A stretch of DNA of 64,000 bases from the NCBI GenBank assembly GCA_010015805.1, contig ML978124.1, positions 2,108,001 through 2,172,000 on the forward strand, in the 5' to 3' direction. Source of the stretch: Rhizodiscina lignyota (taxonomy: Eukaryota; Ascomycota; Dothideomycetes; Aulographales; Rhizodiscinaceae). The position numbers were made by a program, and so were the translations under genes. Shown here piece after piece: positions 22,122 to 32,855 of this stretch (its first letter is position 1; each line of letters opens with the position of its first letter). The notes beneath the pieces are model-generated. The model worked only from the letters and a program-made list of their open reading frames with translations. It was not told the DNA's origin and searched no databases.

Positions 22122-22981
22122 ATGAAGATTGAAAACCGCACGTTCGTCGTCTCCGGAGGCGCATCTGGACTTGGAGAGGCGACAGTCCGCATGCTCCACG
22201 CCAATGGCGGCTTCGTATCAATACTAGACATGAACGCCGAATTAGGAAACAAGATTGCGAATGAATTGTCGCCTCGGGTCGTTTTCTTCAAATGCGACGT
22301 CACAGACACGGACAGTATAGCGCAGGCAGTCAAAGGGACGATGGAGTGGGTTGGGAAGACAGGGAAGGAGTTGGGAGGATGCGTTCCAGCCGCTGGTGTG
22401 GGCTTTCCAGGAAAGGTGAGTTCACATAAGTCAATCAGTGTCCAGAGATTTGATGAGTGATCGTATTGATTGAGAACGTATAGATTATAGATAGTCGATC
22501 AGGCGAACCGATACCCATCTCTTCAGTCGATCTGGTTCTTAAAATCAATCTTCGCGGCACAATCGACCTCATGCGACAAGTATCCGCCCATCTTATCAAA
22601 GTCACTCCTACTGCCCCAGACGGTGAGCGTGGGGTGTTTGTCATGGTCGCTTCCTCCGCAGCATATGATGGCCAGCCGGGTCAGATGGCCTACTCTGCCT
22701 CAAAGGGAGCAGTGGTAGCCATGACTTTACCAATAGCAAGAGATCTTGCACGGTACGGAATCCGCGTCGTCACCATTGCACCAAGCCTGTTCAAAAGCGC
22801 CATGACAGCGTATCTATCCGAAAAGGCGCTGAAGAGCTTAGAGCGGGTCATGGAATGGCCAGTCAGGCCAGGAAATCCAGATGAGTTTGCGCGGACGGTG
22901 AAGGATAGCATCGAGAACGTGATGCTTAACGGCACCGTGATTCGCTTGGACGGTGCAATGAGGATGCCGAGCAAAATGTAG
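22122..22981 (+). CDS. Short-chain dehydrogenase, HSD10/3-hydroxyacyl-CoA dehydrogenase type, possible PTS1
   Basis: Model: join(22122..22415,22484..22981), 263 residues. A classical SDR: the nucleotide-binding loop SGGASGLG (11-18), Asn near 120 (INLRG), catalytic Ser155/156 (VMVASSAAYDG) and YSASK with Tyr168 and Lys172. The overall pattern (DLMRQVSAHL, GVFVMVASSAA, SEKALKSLERV) is closest to human HSD17B10-type enzymes, which oxidise 3-hydroxy-acyl-CoA and some steroids using NAD. The C-terminus SKM fits the relaxed peroxisomal targeting consensus (S/A/C-K/R/H-L/M), suggesting a peroxisomal rather than mitochondrial location. The 68-bp intron has GTGAGT..TAG ends. Only 25 bp separate its stop from that of UTP11 on the other strand. 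Confidence 0.88.
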
Positions 22982-23006
22982 ATAATCGGATAGAAGGTCG
23001 TGCATT

Positions 23007-23825
23007 TCAGCGCTTGCGCTCCCGAATTCTGAACTTGACACCGTTCTTGTTGACTCCCCCCACACTATTGTTCATCTTGGCCCTTTGTACTTCGAGCTCT
23101 CGCTCCGCTGCTTCAAGGTCGCGCTCTTGAGCCTTGATCTTCTCGAGATACCCAAGTCGACCTTCTTGTCCCTTCAACCGTCTCTTCGCTTGCCTTTTTC
23201 CCTCTTTCTCGGCCTCTTGCTCTGCCTGGATTGCTTTCTTGGATCGCGGACGAGGGACTATCTCCGATGTAGCTTCCACGGCATGGTCGACATGATGTTT
23301 TGGTCTATTGAATGACATGCTAAGGCCTTTAGCATCCGTGTCAAAGAATTCTTCCGCATCGAACTCCCTCTGCGCTTCGACGTCGTCCACGAAGACAGTG
23401 TGCTTCCCTTGCCCGCCGCCTTTGAGGGCATTGATTGCTCCGTCCTCCTCATTTTCTAATAGCTGGATTTCGCTTTCAAGCCTTTCCCGTTCTTTCTTTG
23501 TAGCCTGCAGCATCGTCCTCAAGTATCCAGCATCTTGCGTCTTCATTAGCTTGACCGCTTCCTGGCTCAGCGCCTTGTTGCCTCTATCTCCAATCTTCTC
23601 GCCCTTCACCGTCTTCGTACTCATCATCCCGAAGGCAAATTCATCTGGATTCCGGTTCGCGGCCTTCTGCCGTAATATCTTAAGGCGTTTCTTCTTCTCT
23701 GCAAAGTCGCGAGCGCGCAGGGAGTAGTCAGAATGCTTTTCGAGCAGGCCCAATTTTTCGCGTCCAGCGGGCTGAGCACGCTCGCGGTGATTACGGCGCT
23801 GCACCGCATTTCGAAGAGACGACAT
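23007..23825 (-). CDS. utp11: U3 snoRNA-associated protein Utp11
   Basis: Single exon, 272 residues. It opens with the family signature MSSLRNAVQRRNHRERAQP and LGLLEKHSDYSLRARDF, followed by KILRQKAANRNPDEFAFGM and TQDAGYLRT. The rest is highly charged and largely helical, ending in a basic RIRERKR tail. Utp11 is a component of the small-subunit processome that matures 18S rRNA in the nucleolus. Length is typical. The gene converges with the SDR gene and diverges from the TPR/F-box gene. Confidence 0.95.
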   Translation of the reverse strand: MSSLRNAVQRRNHRERAQPAGREKLGLLEKHSDYSLRARDFAEKKKRLKILRQKAANRNPDEFAFGMMSTKTVKGEKIGDRGNKALSQEAVKLMKTQDAGYLRTMLQATKKERERLESEIQLLENEEDGAINALKGGGQGKHTVFVDDVEAQREFDAEEFFDTDAKGLSMSFNRPKHHVDHAVEATSEIVPRPRSKKAIQAEQEAEKEGKRQAKRRLKGQEGRLGYLEKIKAQERDLEAAERELEVQRAKMNNSVGGVNKNGVKFRIRERKR

Positions 23826-24036
23826 TTCGAATTGAGCGCTCGATCAGGACAAATGTTGGTGCAGTGAAGGAAGTCGGTGTCCGCGGCATTTTCTGGGAAG
23901 TTGGGGCGAAGAAATAAAAATGGGGCTTGAGATCTGATTAGATATGATTATTGCTCCCCTAACACCTTCACGCGTTTCGACGCGTTCTTCGATCTTCTCT
24001 CTTACACTCACATCGTCAAACGAAAAGACTGTCGCA

Positions 24037-25887
24037 ATGCCGCAGATTCTGAGTCCGGATGCTCATGTAGAGCAAGGCGAGTTCTATTACAGAAAAAAGA
24101 AATACGAACTGGCTTTACAATCGTTCAATAAAGTGAGTACTTGCCGTCTTATGCAAATTCCATATCAACTTCAAACTGACATTCTTCAGGCAAGGCATGC
24201 TTACGGAGACAACATTCCAATGATTCTGCTGAACCATCGGGCGGCGACTCTGGAAAAGCTGGGGCATCTGGATTTGGCCTCTCGAGAAGCACTCAATATG
24301 ATCAACTTATATCCCACAGATGCCAGTGGTTATCTACGCAGAGGAAGAATCCATGAAAAGAGCGACAAAGATTCTGGCCTCCGGAAAGCCTTCGAAATCT
24401 ACTCTATTGGCCTCCTAACGGTGCCACTCGACCATGAACACTACAAGCTATTACATGCGAAACAAAACAAGCTCAAGCGACAACTCTTTCCTCAGGACAC
24501 GGACCCCATTTCGGTGCTCCCAGTTGAGTTGAACATTATGATATTCGACTACCTAAGCTTCTCTGAAATTGTTTCCTGCCTCCGAGTCTCGAAGAAGTGG
24601 GCGAATTATCTCACAGCGGAACCGCGATACTGGCGAGACCTTGATCTCAGCAACGCAAGGAAGACAGTGCCATACAAGTCAATTGCAAAATACAGAGCAT
24701 ACAGTCAGAACAAAATTACACGCGCCACTCTATATCGACACTCGGACTCAAGGACCCTGAGCTGGCTTGCACTACGTTCCCCGCTACAGTCACTGGACTT
24801 CCGCGCCGACAGCTATGGCCCAAATTCAATTATCTCCGCCCTTCAAACGTCCTTCCAGAACAGTGCATCGCTTACTTTTCTGCATGTTGGCCAAAGCATG
24901 ACGCTCAGCTTGGCGACTGCTGTAGATGCTCTGGCAGCATGCCCATCGTTGAACTCCGCTTGGTTCGATCGCATCCATCGAAACCGTAATGCCGTGATCA
25001 ATTGGCCAAACCTACCAAACCTGCGTGATGTGAGGTTTAACGCCATTGAAAACGTCCAGCATGGCCAGAATGCTGGGTATAGTCCTCAATTGGTTAGTAC
25101 CCTTCTTTCCCATCATCAAGAACGCCGTGTTATACTTGCTAAATAGTATACATAGTCGAAACTCCTGCAACGAGCGCCCAATCTTGAGACGTTCGTATAC
25201 GAAGAGCCAAAATTCCGTTTCCATTGGGAGTCTCATTCTCTGGACTCAGTGCAACATCTTCAGAGATTCTTCGTCCGCGGTGACGTACAGCCGTGCAGTT
25301 TTCCAAGAAGTCTGAAGCACATCAAGCTGCAGTCAACATCGGTATATCGCAATCGTGCGGCTCCTATAGTCTCGAACTTACTGCAGCTCCCTCTTCTAGA
25401 GACCCTCGAAGCTTCTGGGGCAGCCGCTGGTACTACACATAAACTCCTTGCGAGCGCTCCGCTAGGTTCCACGACCCCCCCGCTGCGCCGATTGGTGCTG
25501 AATTACATCGATTGTCCACTTCCACACGGCATAGCCATTACCCTCAAGGACATACTCAAGCAATGCCCCAACATCGAAGAGCTTGGTCTGGAGAGCTCCG
25601 AGCTTACTGACGAGATTGCGGAGACAATCCCCGACATCTTGCCCCGCCTCCGTCGCATCGGGCTTGCATGGACTCAGATCACTGGTGTGACAATCAAGGC
25701 ATTAGTTCAGAAACTGCCAAAAGGCCAATTGGAATTCCTCGACGTCAGTTATTGCCAAAGTCTAAGTCCAGACGCAGTGGACTGGGCAAAAGCGCAAGGA
25801 GTGAGGGTGAAGTATTCGATGGCGGAGGGATTCTCTGGAAACGGGAGAAGGGTTCAATACGGGTACACTGTGTCCACACACCGATGA
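24037..25887 (+). CDS. TPR/F-box/LRR protein, Dia2/Pof3-like SCF adaptor
   Basis: Model: join(24037..24132,24190..25092,25156..25887), 576 residues. N-terminal TPR-like repeats (EQGEFYYRKKKYELALQSF; ILLNHRAATLEKLGHLDLASREAL; GYLRRGRIHEK) precede an F-box (about 163-205, ISVLPVELNIMIFDYLSFSEIVSCLRVSKKW). The C-terminal half contains leucine-rich repeats (NIEELGLESSEL, LRRIGLAWTQI, LEFLDVSYCQ). This order, TPR then F-box then LRR, is that of budding yeast Dia2 and fission yeast Pof3, which act in SCF ubiquitin ligases linked to replication and genome stability. Orthology is inferred from architecture only. The first intron is 57 bp, in frame and stop-free. An upstream in-frame ATG at 23944 would add 31 residues. 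Confidence 0.85.
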
Positions 25888-26440
25888 GATTGGATAACTA
25901 AGTTGGCTTCTTTCATAGGAGCCTAAGGAGCGGATAGGAAGTATTCGATGGCGGGGGGCAATGGAGCAGGGGTCATGGAGGTGCGATACCGACGAATGTT
26001 TTCACTTTTTTCTGCTTTGCGATTGTTCATACCAGTCTCTGACGAGGAGACTTGATGATGTTATGAACGACGAACTGGGTCTGCTTTCTCGTACAACGAG
26101 AAATTACCAAAAAAAGTACCTTCTAGCGTGGTGTCAATAAAGCACAACACATAGCTCAGTTTGCGAGGATACATACATACCAGAAGACAAACACCAAAAG
26201 TCTCTATGAGAAACTTCCTGAAAACTTGGTATGACGTTTGATCTCGACCAGTGCAGGTGAACCCGCCCCGCACGCGAGCTTCTATTTGACGCACTATCAC
26301 GATGAGCACGGCGGCGTAGACACCTCTACGGATGGGTTATGTGCGAATATCTCTTGTATTGGATCAGAACGGGGCTAGCATTAGATTACGGGAGGCTAAC
26401 GACTGGCTTGATGATAGTTGGTTCGCTCCCTCTGCTTTAA
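25888..26440. other. Convergent 3' region
   Basis: These 553 bp separate the convergent stops of the F-box gene and an MFS gene. An 18-bp sequence from the end of the F-box CDS (AAGTATTCGATGGCGG, 25811 onward) is repeated just after the stop at 25939, a small local duplication. Nothing else was recognised. Confidence 0.45.
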
Positions 26441-28189
26441 TTAGACACTACTCGTCTTCTCGAGGTGTTGTTTTTCGCCAGTTCCTGCAACGACACTGTG
26501 TCTCTTCGCCGTACTCTGCTCCCTTGCCGCATCGATGCTCTGCGCAAACTTACTCTTTTCTCTGATAGCTGGCCCTTTGTAGTAGAAAATATAGATCGGA
26601 ATCGTCACCACAACCGCGATACATGCGAGGATCGTCGAGGCATACTCCAGTGGCCGACCGGGGATGTTGCTATACATTGGTGTCGAGTATAGAGCGGCTA
26701 TGCCGGCCAAGAAGTCTCTAGCAAGATCATTGCCACCAGTAGCGGAGGCAGCGTATGGCCCATATGCCGCGGTCATGTAGTCAAGTGAGGACTGATAGAT
26801 GGCATACTGTAGTGCATTAGTAATTGCCGCTGGCAAGTTGAGATATTGGAAATTTACATTTGCTATTCCCACAAGACACGAGAATATCATTGGCGCAATC
26901 CATGGAATGCCATATTGCGGTCCCAAGCTCGTCCAAGCAAACCCGAATAATCCTATCGTCTCAAGAGGCGCAAGAAAGAGGAGCCACCACAAGCGAGCTT
27001 CGGGCTTAAGACGGTTGGGATCTTTCCGCCGTATACCGCGAAAATGGTGGATCGAGGGAAGGTAACTGAGGTATGAAAGCAGATATCCGACGAGCAGTCT
27101 GTACAACAGTTAACATATCTTATCGTAGATGCAATGGTAATGGCAAACATACGGCACGAATGCCAATCCGACGCCGACGGTACCGAAACCCCATTGTTCG
27201 TACACCGGCTGGAATGACTGCAAGAACGTGAAGATGAGAGCGTCGCTAAAGCCACTCAGGAGTGAGAGCCAAGTGACGATAGGTTCGGTGAAGAACATGT
27301 AGAATGGACGATACCAAATCGTCCAGATTTCCTTCATCGATAATTTCCGCCCTCGAATCTCGTTTGGTCCGTACACGTTCGGTTGCAAGCCTGTCTCGCG
27401 CCGCCTCTTTGCCTCCCGATCAAGGAGGATGGTCGCCCTGGTCTCTGGATTGAAGAGCAAGTGTACTAACTGCACACCTCCACCGACGCATAGTTGAGTC
27501 CAGAAAATCCATGGGAGGCTTCGGTCTGCTTCGACAAAGGCCCCGACAATAGCTCCGACGACTGATCCACCGACGGAGCTCAACACCAAGAAAGCAACGG
27601 CATATTCTTGTTCATTTGGTTCCCACATATCCGCCAGTACACCAAGTGTTACGCTTCCACCAGCAGTCGAAAGCCCTCCCAAGAATCTGCAGATAACATA
27701 TGTTCCATAGTTCTTACTCAAGGCACACGGGATCTGCCAGATATTCACTAGAAACAGGCTCATCTGCTGAATTGGCCAACGACCAAACTCCTCACTCCAC
27801 GGCGCCCAGAGTTCGCAGCCGAACGCGTACGCGACGAGGAACGTCATTTGCGGGATGCGAGCGACCTGTTCGCTGACGCCGAATTCCTGGGAGATGCCCA
27901 TGACTCCGTTGGCGTACATGGATGCGTTGAGGTTCATACTGATCTGAATCAAAAAGACTACACAGAGGATCTGCCATTTCCGCCATGTGGGGAAGGAGTA
28001 TCCTAGCTTATCCCATGCGTCAGCGTCGAGCAGCTCGACTTTGTCATCAGAGGTGACCTTTCGAGACTCCTCTGCGGCTTGTGCTGCTTGTTCGAGGGAT
28101 TCGTGGTGCTTGCCGGCCTTCTCCTCGACTTCGGCTTCATCGCCATAGTGGCCAGGATCGTGCTCGCCCTCAGGGAAGCTCGTGGCCAT
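26441..28189 (-). CDS. MFS transporter, DHA1 drug/polyamine type
   Basis: Model: complement(join(26441..27098,27153..28189)), 564 residues. A hydrophilic, Glu-rich N-terminus (1-65) is followed by 12 predicted helices. Signature regions include QISMNLNASMYANGVMGI (helix 1), AYAFGCELWAPWSEEFGRWP (loop 2-3 motif), ICRFLGGLSTAGGSVTLGVLADMW (helix 4-5), the PETRATILLDREAKRRR central loop and, in the second half, FAWTSLGPQYGIPWIAPMIFS. This is the fungal DHA1 arrangement seen in polyamine and multidrug exporters such as yeast Tpo/Flr-type proteins. The 54-bp intron interrupts the protein at FVPLLVGYL and carries a stop if retained. Substrate is not predictable. Confidence 0.9.
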
Positions 28190-30348
28190 GATGGTCTATC
28201 AAACGACAGATAAGGAGAGAAGATGAGTTGATCAAGGTGTAGCAAAATAAGCTTCAAAATGTAATCCTTGAACTGGATTCTTCACATCAAAATATGGGAC
28301 GTGAACAAAATCACATACAAGACTGAACAAAAGGGAGGGCGAAAGCCCAGCAAGAGAAGCTTTAATATGATCATAGCAGAGAGCTTCGGTATGCTTGAAC
28401 CTACCAGTACTGACGTCGTGCGTAGGGACTATTGTGTAAGCCCAGAAACGCCTTGAGATGCGCCCCGCGCAATCCTTCACGACACAATCCCATATTTGGC
28501 CTCTCAGGAATCAACTCCGGATATGGGAAACCGGCCGTTTGCGCCTTATCACCCCGCAGATGTCGATATCGATGTTTCACAGGCGTAAATGGTGCTTGGC
28601 CAATGTCATACTAGGCAGGGTTGCCCATCCTTTCGCTTGGTTCCAGTTGCGGAGAAGAGATCGCCCCATTTGTGGGGCCACTCCCGAGAGCCAGGTTTCC
28701 ACAGCACTGGGAAGAGAATATGGGTCTATATAATTAATTCGACACAGTTACAACTGACAACATGAAACAACCAAGTTTTTCAGAGTCGATGTTATAAGGA
28801 GGGTCCAGTACAGCCACATAGCAGTTCTATTGATCTTTTGTAACGGCCATCTATGACCCAAGTGTCAATGATTTATTGTTTTCTCGAGGCCAGCTCGCAT
28901 GGACGATCACGTTTTGAATCGCGATCGTATTCCTTCGAAAGAGCCTGCATGACCTGATCGTCGCTCACGGGCGTTCTCTCCTAGCATTGCGAAGGATTAA
29001 CGGATGGCGCTACTGTGTCAGCCGGCCACCAGTGCTCAAATCTCCAAATTACTCTCGAGCTTATACTTAGAGTCAGGGTTGCCCGAACGACGATTCCAAA
29101 CTGAGGCTGTCCTTGTCCAAAGAGTCCGGCCTGACCGTACAGTTAGACAAGTGCTCGTGGGACTCCAGTAATGCTGAAATTCGGCAGGAACAGTTTGCTC
29201 TGAAATGAACGTGGCGTTGAATTATATTTCGAGTATTCCCGCATCTTCATTCGGATTCGGCTTCCCCTTTTCATTCATGATCAAGAAGACAGTTTTAGCG
29301 GCGAATATCTTATTGGGTATGAAAGTGAGAAAAGTGGAAAAAGTGAAGCCATTCTAGCCCGTTGTTTGAATAGATACCAAATTTAGAGCTCGATCCTACA
29401 GTGAGAGAAGCGTGGTCCATGAATCTAGGCGGTTTCGAGACCCTAGAGAGTGGCCAAAGAAGAGGAGTGACCGGACTGATACTGGTTGAGGAGGACTATT
29501 AAAGGATCATATTCCAACGGATATGGTTCCTGAAGAAAGTTATATTCAAATCGAAGGAGCTTCCGAACCACATCGCGCAGGATGAGAACAGACTGGGTGT
29601 CTGACCCTCGGACATTTCCTCCAAATCTATTCGGGTTGAGTCCTGGGTTCCGAACGCTAATCCACGTCAGTCAACGTAAGAACAAGATGTAATACAATCA
29701 GCCAGAGTATCAGCATGCGCTGAAGACCATAGGGGATCCTTCATCTCACAAGAGGCCAACGACGGCCGCTCTGAGGGTGACGAAAGGGCTGGCGTCACAG
29801 GTGCGACACATATGATGCAGCCTCTTCAAATAGAGCAGAGCATGTCGTTTGAAGTTGTGCAAAATTAACAACCTCCGGCTGAAGTATGTTGAGCAGAGCT
29901 TTTATCGATGTTCTCGCCCGAGTTGAAGAGCAGAGCTCCTTTTTTGCAGGCAAACGCTTTTGTCACTCCGACGCGGCTAAAGTAAAAATGGGTGCGCGTG
30001 AGCACGTGCCGAATGCGCTAATCCCATTTTCGGCTCGGCGTTCTGCGGCCTGTCAGCCTCTTCACATGCCTTCAAAGCTCGAAGGGTGCGCGTGCCATTC
30101 ACGAGCGCATAAACGTCACTCGAACGGCCGAGAGAGTCTCTGTTAAGTATATTAACTACATATTACCCTTGACTGCCCTATTGCTGTCGCTTCCTCTATT
30201 ATCTCTTTCAGCTTCAACAGACGCCCCCTCCTCTTTTCGTCTGACAATAGAACCATCGACTTAAGCAGACAACGTCATACCCTCCGAACGTCCGCTTTCC
30301 GTCCATCCTTCAACCCTACCACTCCAATCTTCTCGAGACAATATCACA
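28190..30348. other. Intergenic 2.2 kb upstream of both MFS and SCP2 genes
   Basis: A divergent spacer without a supportable gene. The 150 bp before the SCP2 start are pyrimidine-rich. A CCTCGG hexamer, the motif bound by fatty-acid regulators FarA/FarB in Aspergillus, occurs at 29606-29611, but a single copy this far upstream is not significant. Nothing else was recognised. Confidence 0.45.
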
Positions 30349-30860
30349 ATGTCGATCGCCGATTCCACATTTCCTTCATCCCAAGCTTTCGAGCTGATCA
30401 ATCAAGCGCTACAATCCGATGACGCGGAACGAAAGGACGCGATCAAGAAGGGCGGCGCCATCTTTGCATTCACACTGAAGAACAAGGAAGGAAAAACCCA
30501 GAGCTGGTATATCGACTTGAAGAAGGAGGGTAAAGTTGGAAAGGGTGCTGCACCACAAGGAGGCAAAGCTAATGGTACGTTCTGCTGTTTCGTTATCCCG
30601 ATGAAGACGGCATTCATCCCGTAAGAGCATATATCGAATTGAACATTGAAGAAGCTGTACTGTCTAAGGACTCTCGCTAACACTATTCTCTCTCAGTCAC
30701 GCTCGTCCTCTCCGATGCTGACTTTGCCAATCTTGTCAGCGGAAAGGCCAACGCACAAAAGCTCTTCATGTCCGGCAAGCTAAAGGTCCGCGGCGACGTT
30801 ATGAAGGCGACACGGATGGAGCCTATTCTCAAGAGGGCACAGACGAAGGCCAAGCTATAA
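30349..30860 (+). CDS. Peroxisomal SCP2-domain protein (Pox18-like), PTS1 AKL
   Basis: Model: join(30349..30574,30697..30860), 129 residues, consisting of a single sterol-carrier-protein-2 domain. Visible family features are the strand AIFAFTLKNKEGKTQSWYIDLKKEG, the VTLVLSDADFANLVSGK turn and KLFMSGKLKVRGDVMKATRMEPIL near the C-terminus. The last three residues are AKL, a good type 1 peroxisomal targeting signal. Stand-alone SCP2 proteins of yeasts (Pox18 type) bind fatty acids or acyl-CoA and are induced on oleate. The 122-bp intron has GTACGT..CAG ends; the splice joins GGKAN to VTLVL. Assignment is secure; ligand is inferred. Confidence 0.93.
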
Positions 30861-31047
30861 ATGACATCTACTCTTGAACCTGCTGTATCATATGTTGGCG
30901 GCGTGCGATTCTCCGATAGAGCCTAGCCAAACGTTAATGTCATCTTATATGATATCTAGATCCCTGCCATATTATTTACATAAGAGCACGGCTCCTAAGC
31001 GCCTTCCTAATGCATGTCTACATGACATCCTTACAATTATGACTTGC

Positions 31048-32376
31048 TCATGCACTAGTTTCGTTACCGTCCACATTTCCGTTCGCTTCCTCTTCACGCT
31101 CTTCGGTCTTCCCACTGCCTAAAGGCAGTGCTTTCGCAGGTGCCGGATTTAAAAAGTGATCAGCGTTGACCAATGGTGCTTTCGGGTTCAATTCAAGTCC
31201 GAAGCCAGGTTTATCAAGGTCCGAGACGTCCAAATATCCCTTCACGGGTATTGGTTCGTTAACAAACAGGTCTCCAAAGACTGGTAGCACAGTCTTTCCA
31301 TCTGGACTATTGGCGAGGTACTCTTGGAACGGTGAATTCGCCTGGCTGACGACGAAGTGGTAACTGTATGGCCCGCTCGCGTGTGGCACAACTGGTATAT
31401 CAAAGGCAGCAGCCATTGCGGAGATTTTGAGCAACTCAGTCAGGCCACCTACCCACATCACATCCGGCTGAATAATATCCAGGTTCCGAGGGGTAATCAA
31501 AGAGCGAAAACCATAGCGACTGAACTCGTGCTCGCCGGTAGTGAACTTGACCGCAGGATGCGCCCTCTTCAACTGTGCGAACCCTTCGGTGTCATCCGGG
31601 CTAAGACACTCCTCCCACCAATTGATGTTGAGATCCTTGCATGCAGAAACAAGGTCGATCGTGTACGACACATTCAGACTCATGTAGCAATCTACCATAA
31701 TCGGGAAGTCCGGTCCCACTTCTTCCCTTTTCTGTCGTAGATATTCCACATTCTTCCTCAGTCCTTCGAATCCTTCACCAGGGCTGTATGGAAGAGCAAC
31801 TTTCCCGCCCCAGAAACCCATGGACTTGGCTGCCGCAGGCTGTGGTCCGGTGCAGTAAAAGTTAAGACGTTCGCGGGTAGCACCGCCAATAAGTTTGTAG
31901 ACAGGCTCATTACGAATCTTTCCGAGCAGATCCCATATCGCAAGATCGATGACACTGATAACTGCGATTGGCAGACCTTTCCGGCCATAGAACATGCTAC
32001 CACGGTACATCAGTTCAAACAGATTGTTCGTATCTCTCGGATCGGCCCCCACGAGGAAGCGCTCGAAATGCTGCTTGACGAGCCAGCAGGCAGGAGGTCC
32101 ACCAAAGCCGGTAGCGAAGCCTTTCGTACCATCTGTGGCTTCGAGTTCGACACAGAAAGATCCCAAGACATTGATTCCCCAGCTTGTCCTCGACTGGCGG
32201 TATTCCGGATATCCGGACATTGGAGTCGAGATTTTAGAATCGATGAGCCAGTGGCCGCCCTTTACGTTGTGATAATCCCCGCCTGTGCCGACCCCTTCCG
32301 TTATAAAAGTTCGCACATGCTGAATCTTAGGAAAGCCACGGACCGATGATGGCCCAGCTTGTGTTGGGGAGACCAT
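31048..32376 (-). CDS. lraC: L-rhamnonate dehydratase (enolase superfamily)
   Basis: Single exon, 442 residues from the ATG at 32376. It belongs to the mandelate racemase/muconate-lactonising group and matches L-rhamnonate dehydratase: GGDYHNVKGGHWLID near the N-terminus, the barrel strands IMVDCYMS, WWEECLSPDD and TTGEHEFS that supply the three Mg2+ ligands (Asp, Glu, Glu), and VPHASGPYSYH holding the catalytic His. The enzyme dehydrates L-rhamnonate to 2-keto-3-deoxy-L-rhamnonate, third step of the fungal non-phosphorylated L-rhamnose route in the cytosol. A Glu/Gly-rich tail (about 420-442) is additional. It converges with the SCP2 gene and shares a 479-bp divergent promoter with a Zn2Cys6 regulator. 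Closely related sugar-acid dehydratases are the alternative. Confidence 0.9.
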   Translation of the reverse strand: MVSPTQAGPSSVRGFPKIQHVRTFITEGVGTGGDYHNVKGGHWLIDSKISTPMSGYPEYRQSRTSWGINVLGSFCVELEATDGTKGFATGFGGPPACWLVKQHFERFLVGADPRDTNNLFELMYRGSMFYGRKGLPIAVISVIDLAIWDLLGKIRNEPVYKLIGGATRERLNFYCTGPQPAAAKSMGFWGGKVALPYSPGEGFEGLRKNVEYLRQKREEVGPDFPIMVDCYMSLNVSYTIDLVSACKDLNINWWEECLSPDDTEGFAQLKRAHPAVKFTTGEHEFSRYGFRSLITPRNLDIIQPDVMWVGGLTELLKISAMAAAFDIPVVPHASGPYSYHFVVSQANSPFQEYLANSPDGKTVLPVFGDLFVNEPIPVKGYLDVSDLDKPGFGLELNPKAPLVNADHFLNPAPAKALPLGSGKTEEREEEANGNVDGNETSA

Positions 32377-32855
32377 TGTGGCCGATCTGAAGAGGTGGGG
32401 AGTGCTGAACCTAAAGGTGACAAGACGGACGGAAAGTACAGGTTCGAGTGTGGGTAATACGACTTCGGTGGTAATGCAAGTGTCTCCAGAAACGAGCGGA
32501 TATTTATTCGTAGGAGACAAGACGCCTGAAAGGGAATCCACACTTATCTTGTAGCTTTACAGTGGGCCTTCCATACTGTACTTCGGTGCTCTTTGGCACG
32601 ACGATATCCAAAACCATATTGCCACGGGAAGGGAACTGCAACGGGTATGGACGCCAGTCAACGTTCTAGAGCTGGCAGGCTAGCAGGGTTTATGGAGGAT
32701 TTTATTCGTCAAGCGTAAGCCAGGCAAAAGGGACGATCGTGGCCAGGATAGGTCAGGTCGGGTTCATGAGCTCATATGCCGAACGTCTCGGCGGGGAAGC
32801 TCAACATTGAACCGACATCCTCGCGACAACGTCGCCCGACCAGCGAAAAGAAGCA
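32377..32855. promoter_or_regulatory. Divergent promoter, rhamnonate dehydratase / Zn2Cys6 regulator
   Basis: The 479 bp between the two divergent ATGs. A shared control region is inferred from geometry. I could not identify a known rhamnose-regulator site. Confidence 0.5.

Noticed and set aside
29606-29611. CCTCGG as a fatty-acid response element for the SCP2 gene
   Set aside because: One hexamer 740 bp upstream is expected by chance.
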